Source: SZUA-430 sp964547645 (GTDB lineage Bacteria; Pseudomonadota; Alphaproteobacteria; Micropepsales; Micropepsaceae). Taken from it: a stretch of DNA of 64,000 nt. The translations under genes were made by a program, and so were the position numbers. The stretch lies in the NCBI GenBank assembly GCA_964547645.1, contig CAZJOM010000009.1, positions 1 through 64,000 on the forward strand, read 5' to 3'. Positions 52,570 through 63,673 of this stretch are shown piece by piece (positions within the stretch are counted from its first letter, which is position 1; each line of letters begins with the position of its first letter). Below the pieces are notes generated by a model. The model did no database searches and was not told the DNA's origin. It worked only from the letters and a program-made list of their open reading frames with translations.

Positions 52570-52600
52570 GCGGTAGCGATATCCTCCGTTACTTGGGGAA

Positions 52601-52640
52601 GGGGTCGTCCGGAAACGGACGGCCCCAATCGCTTTCTAGA
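52601..52640 (+). terminator. Intrinsic-terminator-like hairpin after the Asn/Gly-rich gene
   Basis: GGGGTCGTCCG and CGGACGGCCCC form an 11-bp stem with a GAAA tetraloop (52601-52626), followed by AATCGCTTTCT. Confidence 0.7.
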
Positions 52641-52644
52641 AGGC

Positions 52645-52731
52645 CTAGCCGAACAGTCGCGGCAGCAACCCGACGCCGATGACGAGCGCGGTCAGAAGCA
52701 CGACGTGGAAGAATTCGCGGGATGCGGTCAT
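52645..52731 (-). CDS. 28-residue single-helix membrane protein
   Basis: MTASREFFHVVLLTALVIGVGLLPRLFG: a short polar start and one membrane helix of about 18 residues with a basic/Phe end. The ATG at 52731 has a strong GAGGAGA 8 bases upstream, which argues that it is translated. It lies between the terminator of the Asn/Gly-rich gene and thiC. I do not recognise it; small helices of this kind often regulate membrane complexes. The frame is open upstream to 52875, but that extension lacks a ribosome binding site. Confidence 0.6.
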   Translation of the reverse strand: MTASREFFHVVLLTALVIGVGLLPRLFG

Positions 52732-52861
52732 GGGGAACGTCTCCTCGATGCGTCGATCCGATACTGGACCGTTACGAGGAGATTGCGCCCGTGAACCTGA
52801 ACGACTGAGCGCGAGGCCGTTCAGATACCGTTCATCGTGCGACCTTGTGACGAACGTCACC

Positions 52862-54682
<1,821 letters not shown>

Positions 54683-54767
54683 GGACCGCGCGCCGCCTCG
54701 ATAACGTTGATGGGCTGATGCGGCCGCAACGAAGAGGCATGGCGCGCCCAAAACATGCGACGCTTAT

Positions 54768-54852
54768 CCGTATCCCTCCGCCGGTGCGAACCGGATCAGG
54801 TTCAAAGGGTGGTCGCGTTTCGCGATCTCAGCCTCGATGCGAGGCCCCCCTT
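54768..54852 (-). promoter_or_regulatory. TPP riboswitch of thiC
   Basis: On the minus strand this leader has the TPP aptamer core: GGGGGGCC, then GGCTGAGATCGCG, then ACCCTTTGAACCTGATC, GGTTCGCACC and GGCGGAGGGATA. The conserved CUGAGA and CUUUGAACCUGAUC elements are intact. It lies between the thiC ATG (54682) and the coiled-coil gene. Confidence 0.93.
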
Positions 54853-54912
54853 CGGACGGCGCGGACTGTCGGCCGATCCGCGCGCGCCGTCAACTGCCCA
54901 ATGGGCAAGAGT

Positions 54913-56523
54913 TCAAACCTTTTCGCTCTCTTTTGGCCGCGAGTCCGCGACCGCCTTCATCGCCTGGCCCAGCCGCCCGTCAAGCTCCGCCACCTTGGAC
55001 CGCAAGATGGCTGCCTCGTCGCGCGACTTCGCCGCTTCGTGCAGCAACGCCTCGAGCGTGAGCACCCGGCTGCGCAATGACTCGTATTCGTGCGACGACT
55101 GGCTCGACGTCATCAGCCGTCCTTCCACATCCGCAAGCCGCGCCTTCAACAAACCGACATCCTCGCCCGACGGCCGTTCCTCCGCAGCGCGCTGCGTAGC
55201 CGCCAGGCGCGCCTCAAGCGTCGTGACCTGCGCACGCAGCGTCGTCGCCTCGCCGGCCTGCCGCCGCGCCTTCTCAAGTGCCTGCTCAAGCTCGCCGATT
55301 CGCGCCTGCAAACGCTCGTCGCCGCCGCTCTTACTTTCGGCCAGCGCCAGGCGCGAGCGCATCGTCTGAGCCTCGCTCACCTGGCGTTGCGCCTCGGCCA
55401 ACTTGCCTTCCACCTCGGCAAGTTTCGCGCGCAGCTGCGTCGTCTCCGCCGCCGTGGTCAACGCGACCACCGCATTCGCCGGTGCGAGTTCCTTGGCGGC
55501 CGCAAGCTGCGCCTCAAGCGCCAGCACCTTTGCGCGCAACGGATCGGACTCTTGCTTCGTCGTCGTCACCGCTTTACTGAGCGCAACTTCCGCCTCCCCA
55601 AGCTTGTCCTGCAGATCGGCCACCCGCGAGCGCAGCGCATCGGTTTCGCGCGCCGCGGTGATGCCCATGGCAAGACGCCCTTCCAGCTCGCCGATCCGCG
55701 CCTGCAACACGCGCGTCTGCTCGGTGGCCTTCTCGCTCCCCTTCGAGGTCGCTGCGAGCTGCGCTTCAAGCTCGCTCACCCGCGATTGCAGTGCCTGCGC
55801 TTGCGTCACGCTCTGCTGGCTGCCGTCGCTCGCGGTCTTGAGCTGCGTTTCGAGTTCGGTGACGCGCGCCTGCAATGCTTTCACGCGCTCGGCTGCGGCC
55901 GGATCGACCTTCGCGGCCGACACCACTTGTGTTTCTAACTCGCCCATCCGCGCGGCCATCTTCTTGACCTGCTCGCTCGTTTGATCGCGCACCTTCGCCG
56001 TCTCGGCAAGCAACCCCTCAAGCTCCATCACCCGCTTGCGCATGCCTTCCGTGGCAAGCGCGTTGACCGGACCCATGCTGGTTTGCATCGCGGGCGCCTG
56101 AGCCAGCGCTTCTGCTTTCGCCTGATACTCGTCCCACTTGGCCCGCGCTTCGAGATAGCGCGTGCGGAAGCCCTCGACATCCGTGCGCAACCGGTCGCGT
56201 TCTTCGCTCGCCTTCTTCTCCGTCGCCTTCGCAACTTCCAGTTCGCGCTCAAGCTGCGTGATCCGCGACGACATCTCTTCGCGTGCGGCCACCCGCGAGG
56301 CGCGCACGCCTTGCGGCAGGCCCTCCAGCTCCGTCACCCGCCCGCGAAACTCCTCGATTTCCTTTTCCAGCGCTATGTTGCGATTGCGGATGTCGAGCAG
56401 TTCGGACTCCGACTCCGCATGGCTGCGCGACTTCTGATCGCGATTGAGCGCAAAGCCGACGACGATCCCGATCAGCCAAGCAATGCCGAGGAACAACCAA
56501 GTCTGGGCGATCAAATACATCAT
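54913..56523 (-). CDS. Membrane-anchored coiled-coil protein, paired with an OmpA/BON protein
   Basis: The 536-residue protein has one N-terminal membrane helix (MMYLIAQTWLFLGIAWLIGIVVGFALNR) followed by a very long coiled coil. The coiled coil is built from repeats of about 50 residues, each with LRSRV-x-LE-like heptads (for example RVSELEAQLAATSKGSEKA and RIGELEGRLA). The helix would cross the inner membrane with the coil in the cytoplasm or periplasm. No enzymatic motif is seen. The OmpA/BON gene is 22 bases upstream, so they are likely one operon. The frame is open to 56607, but ATG 56523 begins the membrane helix. Confidence 0.82.
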   Translation of the reverse strand: MMYLIAQTWLFLGIAWLIGIVVGFALNRDQKSRSHAESESELLDIRNRNIALEKEIEEFRGRVTELEGLPQGVRASRVAAREEMSSRITQLERELEVAKATEKKASEERDRLRTDVEGFRTRYLEARAKWDEYQAKAEALAQAPAMQTSMGPVNALATEGMRKRVMELEGLLAETAKVRDQTSEQVKKMAARMGELETQVVSAAKVDPAAAERVKALQARVTELETQLKTASDGSQQSVTQAQALQSRVSELEAQLAATSKGSEKATEQTRVLQARIGELEGRLAMGITAARETDALRSRVADLQDKLGEAEVALSKAVTTTKQESDPLRAKVLALEAQLAAAKELAPANAVVALTTAAETTQLRAKLAEVEGKLAEAQRQVSEAQTMRSRLALAESKSGGDERLQARIGELEQALEKARRQAGEATTLRAQVTTLEARLAATQRAAEERPSGEDVGLLKARLADVEGRLMTSSQSSHEYESLRSRVLTLEALLHEAAKSRDEAAILRSKVAELDGRLGQAMKAVADSRPKESEKV

Positions 56524-56545
56524 GGGCAGGGTGTTCCGATCGTCG

Positions 56546-57688
56546 TCATGGCAGCACAGTAATTTCAATGCGCCGGTTGCGGGCTTGGCCTTCGGGCGTG
56601 TCGACATCGCCGATCGGCTGCGAGGATCCCGCGCCGATCGTGATCAACCTTTCGCGCGCGACGCCTTTGGTGGCGAGATAATCGGCCACCGCCTCCGCGC
56701 GGTCGCGACTCAGATTGTCGACCGCGCCTTCAAGGCTGGATCCGTCCGTGTGACCGGTAATGCGAAAGCGCAGCGTCCCGCAATCGGTCGCGGTATGCGC
56801 CATCCGGTCCAGAACTTTGTAGCTCGACACCTTGATCGTCGTTGATGTGCTCGCAAACGCGATCGTATTCGCGGCCATCGCCTGATCGACCAGCTTCTGG
56901 CAATCCGCCGCCGCCAAGCGTTGCACGGGCGCCGCTTCCGGCACCTCGGATAGGGGCGTCATTTCGTCGGTCGACGGCGCATCCGGCAGAGCGATCGCAT
57001 TCGTCAGTGTGATTTCAGGGATACCTTGATAGGGCGCTGGGATTTTCTTCACCGCCGCATAGATCGCCGCCTGCACGGTCGCATCGCGCGCCTCACCGCG
57101 GATGGTCAGAACCTGGTTCTCGAACCGCGCCTCGCCCGACTCCAACTGGTTGAGTTGGCGCAACGCCAAGATCACGGCTTGCTGCCAATCGCCGGTTGGA
57201 TGGCCGCTCGCGATTTTCATCTGATCGTCGACCCCGGTCGGGAACAGTTTCTGCGCCTCCGCCTTGATCGCCCGGTGAAAGCGTTGGCCGGGGACATAGT
57301 CGTTCAACTGCACGCGTCCGTCCGCGCCGCGCTTGGCGCTCCAGATGTAGGGCGATTTCGGCGGCTCGACCGTCAGATCGTCGCGCACCTGCGTGATCCC
57401 GCCCCACCACGCGCCGCCCGCACCCGCCGCCTCGCGCACCGCTTGGCGCAAGTCGTCGCGGTCGGCCTCCGTCGGCGCGACCCCGCTCAAATACGCAATC
57501 TGCCCGTCGACTTTCACGCTCGCCCAATCGGCGTTGAGCCGCTTCAGCACTTGCTCGCTCTTGGTCTGCAACTCGGCAGGGATCGTCTGCACGCTGCGCC
57601 AATAGCTGCGCCCGTGCGCATAGAAGGTCGCGAAATACCCGGTCACGAGCAATGCCGTGATGCCGGCGAATACGATCCACCGTGCCAT
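56546..57688 (-). CDS. OmpA-family protein with a BON-like domain
   Basis: The 380-residue protein has an N-terminal membrane helix (WIVFAGITALLVTGYFATFYA), then BON-like segments (LKRLNADWASVKVDGQIAYLSGVAPTEADR), a middle domain (QMKIASGHPTGDWQQAV) and a C-terminal OmpA/Pal-like domain: FRITGHTDGSSLEGAVDNLSRDRAEAVADYLATKGVARERLITIGAGSSQPI then RNRRIEITV. The OmpA domain probably binds peptidoglycan. With the coiled-coil protein it may link the inner membrane to the cell wall; this is inference. Confidence 0.87.
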   Translation of the reverse strand: MARWIVFAGITALLVTGYFATFYAHGRSYWRSVQTIPAELQTKSEQVLKRLNADWASVKVDGQIAYLSGVAPTEADRDDLRQAVREAAGAGGAWWGGITQVRDDLTVEPPKSPYIWSAKRGADGRVQLNDYVPGQRFHRAIKAEAQKLFPTGVDDQMKIASGHPTGDWQQAVILALRQLNQLESGEARFENQVLTIRGEARDATVQAAIYAAVKKIPAPYQGIPEITLTNAIALPDAPSTDEMTPLSEVPEAAPVQRLAAADCQKLVDQAMAANTIAFASTSTTIKVSSYKVLDRMAHTATDCGTLRFRITGHTDGSSLEGAVDNLSRDRAEAVADYLATKGVARERLITIGAGSSQPIGDVDTPEGQARNRRIEITVLP

Positions 57689-57927
57689 GAACGATCTCTG
57701 GCCGAAGACGCCTTGAGCCGCCTACCCAAACAGCCCCGAAAGACGTCTTCTCTGCCCAGTTGAATTTCTACCATTACCGGCCGCCGCCGTGAACCGCGGA
57801 AGTGGCAGTTTCGTGCGCCGCGGTGAACGTGGCGCCGCCCGTTAGGGTTGCAAGCGCTCAGATTGAAACGCCGGGGCCGCTCGCCTAACGTCCGCCCCCT
57901 TAACCAATCGAGTCCGAGCGGGGAGCA

Positions 57928-58560
57928 ATGCTGAAATTCTTGGGGTCCATCAATTGGTTCGGCGTCGGCGCCGCCGCGATGTTCATCGGCGTCTCGATCG
58001 GCACTGCCATCCTGGTGACCCAGAAAAGCCAGCCGACGCTTCACCTGCCGCTCATTAAAGACGTTAACCTGCCGGCCGGGTTTACCGGCAAACATGCCTT
58101 CGGCCTGTGGACGCTGGTCTGCCAGGATCTGCAACCCGGCTCCAACCCAGCCGACCCGGCAGCCAAAAGGCTCTGCCGCACGAACGCCCGCATGCTGGTG
58201 CGCGGTCCGAACAATCAGCCTGTTCTGGCAGCCGGCTTCAACATTGTGCGCATGGACACCCAACCCAAACCCGGCATCGTCTTCGTGTTGCCCTTGGGGG
58301 CGCGCGCTTCGGCGACCGCGAATTTCGCTATCGACAAGAATACGGCCTTCAAGGCGCCCATCCGCTGCACGCAGCGCGAATGCCTGGTCCAAGGCGCGCT
58401 CCCCGACGAAGCGCTGGAGCAAATGCGCAATGGCATCACGCTTTCGCTGATCTACACGGTGAAAGACAAAGCGCAGAAGGATCGCAAGGTGCGCGTCGAC
58501 CAACTGCTGCACGGCTTCCGCCAGTCCTACGACGCGATGGTCAAAGCAGTCGCGGCCTAA
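57928..58560 (+). CDS. Invasion-associated locus B (IalB)-like protein
   Basis: The 210-residue protein has an N-terminal membrane helix (WFGVGAAAMFIGVSIGTAIL), and then the IalB-type domain: FGLWTLVCQD near residue 59, CRTNARMLV, MDTQPKPGIVFVLPLGARASATANFAID near 109, and IRCTQRECLVQGAL near 148, with the four conserved Cys of the family. IalB proteins are envelope proteins; in Bartonella one aids host-cell invasion, but most are of unknown function. GGGGAG lies 3 bases before the ATG at 57928. It is divergent from the OmpA/BON gene. Confidence 0.85.
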   Translation: MLKFLGSINWFGVGAAAMFIGVSIGTAILVTQKSQPTLHLPLIKDVNLPAGFTGKHAFGLWTLVCQDLQPGSNPADPAAKRLCRTNARMLVRGPNNQPVLAAGFNIVRMDTQPKPGIVFVLPLGARASATANFAIDKNTAFKAPIRCTQRECLVQGALPDEALEQMRNGITLSLIYTVKDKAQKDRKVRVDQLLHGFRQSYDAMVKAVAA

Positions 58561-58740
58561 CCGGGGCCAAACTCCAGCAAAACCGCCAACATGAACGCCG
58601 GCACTTTTTGCGCGTCCGGCATAAGAACATAAGCAGAACTTTTGCCTTTGAATTGCAAGCCGCGCCGGAAAGAATCTTGGCACGGTCGCGCCGCAGCCGT
58701 GCGACGATGGATCCGGTCGATAGGCGCGAGAGGTAACGCG

Positions 58741-59208
58741 ATGAGAAAGAGTTTCGCCTTCCTGACCTTGGCTCTAACGGGCATCGCCGCTGCGGACATC
58801 GGTGGCAAGATCCACCCGCCGGCGAGCCCCGCCTGCGCCACTTTCAAGCCGCACGAACTCTGCTTCGAAACGCCGAAGGACGAGGTTGCGCGCGCCGAGT
58901 ATCGGTCGGAACCCTTCTACGCCGTGATGCTCAAATCGGCGGAGCGCTGCAGCATCACCGAGAAAGAGCGCCTCGAAATCCAAACGCTCTTCCCGCGCAA
59001 CAAAGTCTTCTCGAACCGCTTCGAGTGCGGCGAAGACGCGGAGGAAAACATCACCTACACCAACGTCGCCGAAAGAGTCGGCTTCCTCGCCGTCTACGCC
59101 GGCACGACCGAGGCCGAGGCCGCCACATTGCTGCGCGCAGTCGAAACCACCACCCGCTTCCCCGGCGCCAACATCAGAAAAATGCAGGCGGTCCTGGTTT
59201 ATCCGTGA
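58741..59208 (+). CDS. Hypothetical secreted Cys-containing protein
   Basis: I do not recognise this 155-residue protein. The signal peptide is MRKSFAFLTLALTGIAAA. The mature part has Cys in ASPACATFKPHELCFET, SAERCSITEK and FECGEDAEEN, so two disulfides are possible, and ends with TTTRFPGANIRKMQAVLVYP. The ATG at 58741 has GAGAGG upstream; the frame is open from 58642. It follows the IalB-like gene and precedes the large secreted protein gene on the same strand. Confidence 0.68.
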   Translation: MRKSFAFLTLALTGIAAADIGGKIHPPASPACATFKPHELCFETPKDEVARAEYRSEPFYAVMLKSAERCSITEKERLEIQTLFPRNKVFSNRFECGEDAEENITYTNVAERVGFLAVYAGTTEAEAATLLRAVETTTRFPGANIRKMQAVLVYP

Positions 59209-59321
59209 GGTTGGCGGGCGGCGGAGCCCCAGCCTTGCGGCGAACGAGCACTGACCCGCCCGCTGCATGGACACTGCGCCGAACGGTCGCTAGCGTCCTC
59301 ATCGCAATCCGGGGGTCCGCT

Positions 59322-61151
59322 ATGCGTTTTGCCGCCAGTCTGTGCCTGCTCGCCGCTCTCTGCGCCACAGCCGCCCGCGCCGATGACTTCGCTTCCGATC
59401 TCGCCAACTGCGCCGCAACCCCGATCTCGGTGACGGAGTTCGCCGTGGGACCCGGCCGCGAAGCCGCGAAGTTCGTCGTCAATCATGGCGAGTGCGTTCC
59501 CGACGTCGTCGCCGGCGACCCGCTACTCGTCGGACTGTCGGGTGGCGTCGCCGTCTTGATGGCCGCCAAGAAACTTCCGACAGGCGCACAAGCATGTATG
59601 GACGCAAGCATCGGCGCCGCCTCGCGCGAGGTCGCCGACAAGATGATCGCGGTGCCAGGGCTGACATCGCTGCTGCCGTCGAAGGGCGAGAAACTACTGA
59701 AGGAAATCGCCTACGACCAGGCAACGCAGGCCACGCTCTATGACGTGCCGGGCATTTCGGTCGTGACCGGCAGATTGGAATGCTCTTGCGCGGTCGCGTC
59801 CACCGGTATGAGCGCCGTCGAATTGAAGGAGAGCGTCAAAGACGTTCTGAACAAGACCGGCAGCTGCGGCAAGGTCGTGGGAAAGATTATCGGCGGCGCC
59901 TACGACACCGCAAAGGCAGCAGCGAAGGCGGCAGGCGACGCCGCGAAGGCTGCCTACAGTGCCGCGAAGAACGCGATCAACTCGGTCGGCTGCACCCTCG
60001 GCCTCGGCGGATGCGACGACGACAACGGACCGCCGTTCTTCTGCGTGGGGTACAAACCGATGCGCGCATCGAATGTTCAGCCCAAAGACATCGCGGCAAT
60101 GTTTCCCGCTGTATTCGGTGGCGACTACATCACCCGTGAAGTCGATCGCTGCGAGAAGGAATGGCAAGCCGATATCGCCAAGGCTGCCGCGGACAAGGCC
60201 GCCAAGGAAGAGGCTGCCCGCATCGAAAAGGAGCTTGAGAAGGCGGAGAGCCAAGGCGCAGCCGTTGCATTGGGCTTTGCCTTCCGCTGGAGCCCGAAAT
60301 GCGCCGACGACAAGTGCAAGAAGGCGGTTGCGACCTTCGCCGACCAGTACACGGCGGAGATGAAGGACCCCTACACGATCGAAAAGCAGTATGGATCGTT
60401 CGGTGCAGCGAAAGCGAAACTCGACAAGAAGTACGATGGCCTGGCGAAGGTCGCCGTCGCCCTGTCGATCGATCGCCGCAACAAGGCCTTACGCGCGGAT
60501 GTCAACGCGCCGCCGGCCGAACGGCTGCCGGCATTTGCTTGCGACCCTTTCTTAGGCCGCGCGCGTCAGTCGATCTGCAAGGCTGACGAAGGCTTCAAAG
60601 TCTGCAAGGGCTACGTTTCGAAGGACGCGTGGGATATGTGCGTGCTCGGCGGTCAGCAGGCGCGTTTCTACTCGGCTGGCGCGGGATTGCTCCGGATACT
60701 GCGCGACAGCGGCTGCGCCCCGGAAGCCTCGTCGCTCCGCTCGCGCGAAGCGCCGGTGCGCGGCATGGCAGTACAGGCGAGGCTGCGGGCGCAATGTTTC
60801 ACGCCAGTCGCGCGCGCGAAATGCGATCGTCTCGCTAAGGGTGGATCGCCGATCGCTTGCGAAGGCTCGACGCGCCTGGCTCTCAACCGTGGTGTCTTGC
60901 AGACCCTCCCCATCAAACCCGTGCAGGAAATGCCGCCGGCAATGGCGCCGCAACCCATGCCACCCATGGTGCGCCCGATGCCGTCGCCCTTGCCCGTGGC
61001 GCCGCCGCTGGTGGAGAAGAGCACGCTATGCCGCTTCACCTCCGGCCCGCGCCGCGGCGAAACGCAAGACTACGCACCGATGGCACCGATCCCGGTCGGC
61101 TCGTCCTGCCAAGACGCCCGCGGAAGCTTTGGCACGGTGGTCGCGCGCTGA
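59322..61151 (+). CDS. Large secreted Cys-rich helical protein
   Basis: I do not recognise this 609-residue protein. A signal peptide (MRFAASLCLLAALCATAARA) is followed by several regions with Cys pairs (RLECSCAV, CGKVVG, KNAINSVGCTLGLGGCDDD, KCADDKCKKA). An Ala/Lys-rich helical stretch near residue 195 (AKAAAKAAGDAAKAAYSAAKN) and a Glu/Lys coil near 280-305 are also visible, then a Pro/Met-rich linker (MPPAMAPQPMPPMVRPMPSPLP). The C-terminal module CRFTSGPRRGETQDYAPMAPIPVGSSCQDARG occurs, in my recollection, in other secreted alphaproteobacterial proteins. The frame is open from 59025, but ATG 59322 starts the signal peptide. Confidence 0.75.
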   Translation: MRFAASLCLLAALCATAARADDFASDLANCAATPISVTEFAVGPGREAAKFVVNHGECVPDVVAGDPLLVGLSGGVAVLMAAKKLPTGAQACMDASIGAASREVADKMIAVPGLTSLLPSKGEKLLKEIAYDQATQATLYDVPGISVVTGRLECSCAVASTGMSAVELKESVKDVLNKTGSCGKVVGKIIGGAYDTAKAAAKAAGDAAKAAYSAAKNAINSVGCTLGLGGCDDDNGPPFFCVGYKPMRASNVQPKDIAAMFPAVFGGDYITREVDRCEKEWQADIAKAAADKAAKEEAARIEKELEKAESQGAAVALGFAFRWSPKCADDKCKKAVATFADQYTAEMKDPYTIEKQYGSFGAAKAKLDKKYDGLAKVAVALSIDRRNKALRADVNAPPAERLPAFACDPFLGRARQSICKADEGFKVCKGYVSKDAWDMCVLGGQQARFYSAGAGLLRILRDSGCAPEASSLRSREAPVRGMAVQARLRAQCFTPVARAKCDRLAKGGSPIACEGSTRLALNRGVLQTLPIKPVQEMPPAMAPQPMPPMVRPMPSPLPVAPPLVEKSTLCRFTSGPRRGETQDYAPMAPIPVGSSCQDARGSFGTVVAR

Positions 61152-61192
61152 GACAGAAACAACAACTCTCACCACCCACGGGCGCTGAATAG

Positions 61193-63307
61193 CTAACGCA
61201 CCAAGTCGCCAAGCTCCGCGAGCAGCGGCCCAAGGTGCTTCTCGTAGTTCCGCCACCGTGCGACGGAGGATCTGTAGATTGGCTTTCTGACCTGCGACGC
61301 ACTCGCCGTCTTCACCGGCCGCTCGGTGCGGTGGAAGTCGAGCACGCGCGGATCCCACGCCAACCCGCAGTAGTCCAGAATGCGCCGCGCCTGCCCCTCG
61401 GTGTCCGCGACCACCTCTTCGTACGACACATCGAGGAACGACCCGCCCGGCAGCACCTCGCGCCAATGCTGCGTCAACCGGTGATACGCGCGATAGTACC
61501 GCCCGAGCTCGGCGAGGTCATAGGTCTGCGGCTGCTCGCCCGCGAACAGCTTTGAGAAGCACGATAGGCACGTGTCCACCGGATTGCGGTTCGTATGAAT
61601 GATCTTCGCCCCCGGCAGCGCCAGGTGAATGAGCCCCATGAAGTAAAAATTCGACGGCATCTTGTCGGTGATGCGCTCCGCTGACGGTGCGTGTTTGCCA
61701 AGGCGCGCGAGGTAGGCCTGGCCGATCTTCCCAAGTGCATCCGGCGTCAGCGCCTGTACGAACTCGGGATACGGCGCCTGACTGCCGTCCGCATTGCGCA
61801 CAGTGTTCACGGTGTCGCTCATATCCTTGAGCTCGCCGGCACCCCGAACGCTGGGATGGCTTGCCAAAATTTGCTCGACCAGCGTCGTGCCGGAGCGCGG
61901 CATGCCGAGCACGAAAATGGGGCGGTCCGAAGCCGCCCCGCCGCCGGATTTCTCGGCAATGACGCCCGCGGTGAACGACGTGCGGATGCGCTCGAAGTAC
62001 GCAAGGACCGTCGCCTCGTCATAGGTCGTCGTCTTGCGTTTCAGCCGGTTGCCGTCGAGCAGATTCGCCATCGCCTCGTCGTAGCGTTGCAAATCGTCAT
62101 AAGCCTTCGCGATCGCGAAGTTCAGCTGCATTCGCCGCTCGTCTTTCAGATCGCCCTTCTGGAGATGCGCCTCGATCCCCTTCAGGTGCTTGTCGTCGCT
62201 CGACGTAAACGTCATCGCATCGACAAGATTGACATAGGTCGCGATCGCGCCCGGGTTGAGCGCCATGCAGGTCTCGAACGCCCGCCGCGCCTCCGCGAAC
62301 TTGCCCAGCTCTTTCAGCGCATTGCCCATGTTGTTGTAGGGGTCGGAAAAGTCGGGCTTTAGCTCGATCGCGCGTTTATACGCCGCGAGCGCTCCGGCCG
62401 GGTCGTTCGCATCGAACAAGGCCCGCCCGATCATGTTATGCGTCTCCGCCTTGCTCGGATTGAGCGCGAGCGATCTCTTTAGAGCCTCGAACGCCGGCTC
62501 GAGCTTCTTTTCGTCCACATAGATTGCGCCCAAATACGAAAGCGCATCCGCATTGTTCGGATCGCCGGCCAGCACTTCCTTCGCAACCGCGATGGCCTCG
62601 TCGTATTTCTTCAAATCCTTAAGCGCCAAGATCAGATTGTTCTTGGCCTCCACATAAGTGGGTTTCAGCGCAACCGCGCGGCGATAGGCGGGCTCGGCTT
62701 CCTCCGGCCGTTCCAGGTCGCGCAGGATACTGCCCATGTTGTTATAGGCTTCCGCATAGGACGGATTGATCGCAAGCGCGCGCCGATACTCGGCCTCCGC
62801 CTCGCTGTAGCGTTTGAACTGGCGCAGCGCGTTGCCCTTGTTGCTCATCGCCTCCGCAAACCGCGGCTTGAGCGCGATCGCGCGCTCGTAACAAGCGATC
62901 GCCGCCTCGAAATCGCCGCTATCGAAATAAGCGATGCCCAGATTGTTGTGTGCCTCCGGCGCATCCGGTTTGAGCGCAGTGGCGCGCCGCCCAAAGTCGA
63001 TCGCCTTCGCCGGTTGTCCGAGCCGCCGGTACATCTCGCCGACATTGGCCTGATAGAGATGCATGTTCGGGTTTACCGAAATCGCGCGCTCGATCAGCTG
63101 CACCGCCAGCGGCGTCTTGCCCGCGTGATGCGCCACGATACCGAGTTGATGCAACGCTTCCGCATCGTTCGGCCGCTGCTGCAGGATCTGGCGCAAAATC
63201 GCCTCCGCCTGCGGAAGCCGTCCGGCCTGAACATGTCCCGCCGCGATCTTCATCGCGTTGGCGACGCTCATGCGCTGCGGCTGTTTGCCTTGGGTGTTGG
63301 GAGTCAT
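61193..63307 (-). CDS. TPR-containing sulfotransferase
   Basis: The 704-residue protein has an N-terminal half of about 10-12 tetratricopeptide repeats (for example ALKPDAPEAHNNLGIAYFDSGD and ALNPSKAETHNMIGRALFDAN) and a C-terminal sulfotransferase domain. The 5'-phosphosulfate-binding loop is FVLGMPRSGTTLVEQILASHPSV near residue 475, and a 3'-phosphate motif HTNRNPVDTCLSCFSKL follows near 575. TPR-sulfotransferases transfer sulfate from PAPS, usually to a protein or polysaccharide; the target is unknown. The ATG is at 63307. Confidence 0.9.
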   Translation of the reverse strand: MTPNTQGKQPQRMSVANAMKIAAGHVQAGRLPQAEAILRQILQQRPNDAEALHQLGIVAHHAGKTPLAVQLIERAISVNPNMHLYQANVGEMYRRLGQPAKAIDFGRRATALKPDAPEAHNNLGIAYFDSGDFEAAIACYERAIALKPRFAEAMSNKGNALRQFKRYSEAEAEYRRALAINPSYAEAYNNMGSILRDLERPEEAEPAYRRAVALKPTYVEAKNNLILALKDLKKYDEAIAVAKEVLAGDPNNADALSYLGAIYVDEKKLEPAFEALKRSLALNPSKAETHNMIGRALFDANDPAGALAAYKRAIELKPDFSDPYNNMGNALKELGKFAEARRAFETCMALNPGAIATYVNLVDAMTFTSSDDKHLKGIEAHLQKGDLKDERRMQLNFAIAKAYDDLQRYDEAMANLLDGNRLKRKTTTYDEATVLAYFERIRTSFTAGVIAEKSGGGAASDRPIFVLGMPRSGTTLVEQILASHPSVRGAGELKDMSDTVNTVRNADGSQAPYPEFVQALTPDALGKIGQAYLARLGKHAPSAERITDKMPSNFYFMGLIHLALPGAKIIHTNRNPVDTCLSCFSKLFAGEQPQTYDLAELGRYYRAYHRLTQHWREVLPGGSFLDVSYEEVVADTEGQARRILDYCGLAWDPRVLDFHRTERPVKTASASQVRKPIYRSSVARWRNYEKHLGPLLAELGDLVR

Positions 63308-63673
63308 CCTGCCGCTCTTAGCGCGAATCCGAAGCGAAGCGTTAATGACGCTATCTCACGCCACGGACCATCCGCCAAGAGCCGCGAACCGTCGTGGCTC
63401 CGATTCGGGACCGCGCGAGTCAGTGCGGTGCGCGCGGCCACCCTTTCTTTTCCACTAACGAGCCGCCGCGTCGTGGCTCGCAAGCGACACTCCCTCAACC
63501 TCTCCTAACGAAACGACTCCGCCGCCTGCCACGATTAACAAGTTAGTAGGCTTAACGGCTTATCCCCGAACGCGAACGAAGTTGCGTAGGCGATGGGTTG
63601 GCCGCGTCCCAGGGGCGGGATGCGGCCAACAGCCTTCCCCGCAGCTTGCCTGTCGAACCGCGAGGGGAAGGTC
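63308..63673. other. Intergenic region upstream of the last gene
   Basis: 366 bases between divergent genes. Two TTAAC sequences (63535-63560) are spaced 13 bases apart, not the 7 expected of CtrA. A strong AGGGGAAGG ribosome binding site lies just before the ATG at 63674. I see no other gene. Confidence 0.6.

Noticed and set aside
63535..63560. CtrA-like TTAAC pair
   Set aside because: The two TTAA cores are 13 bases apart; CtrA boxes have a 7-base gap.
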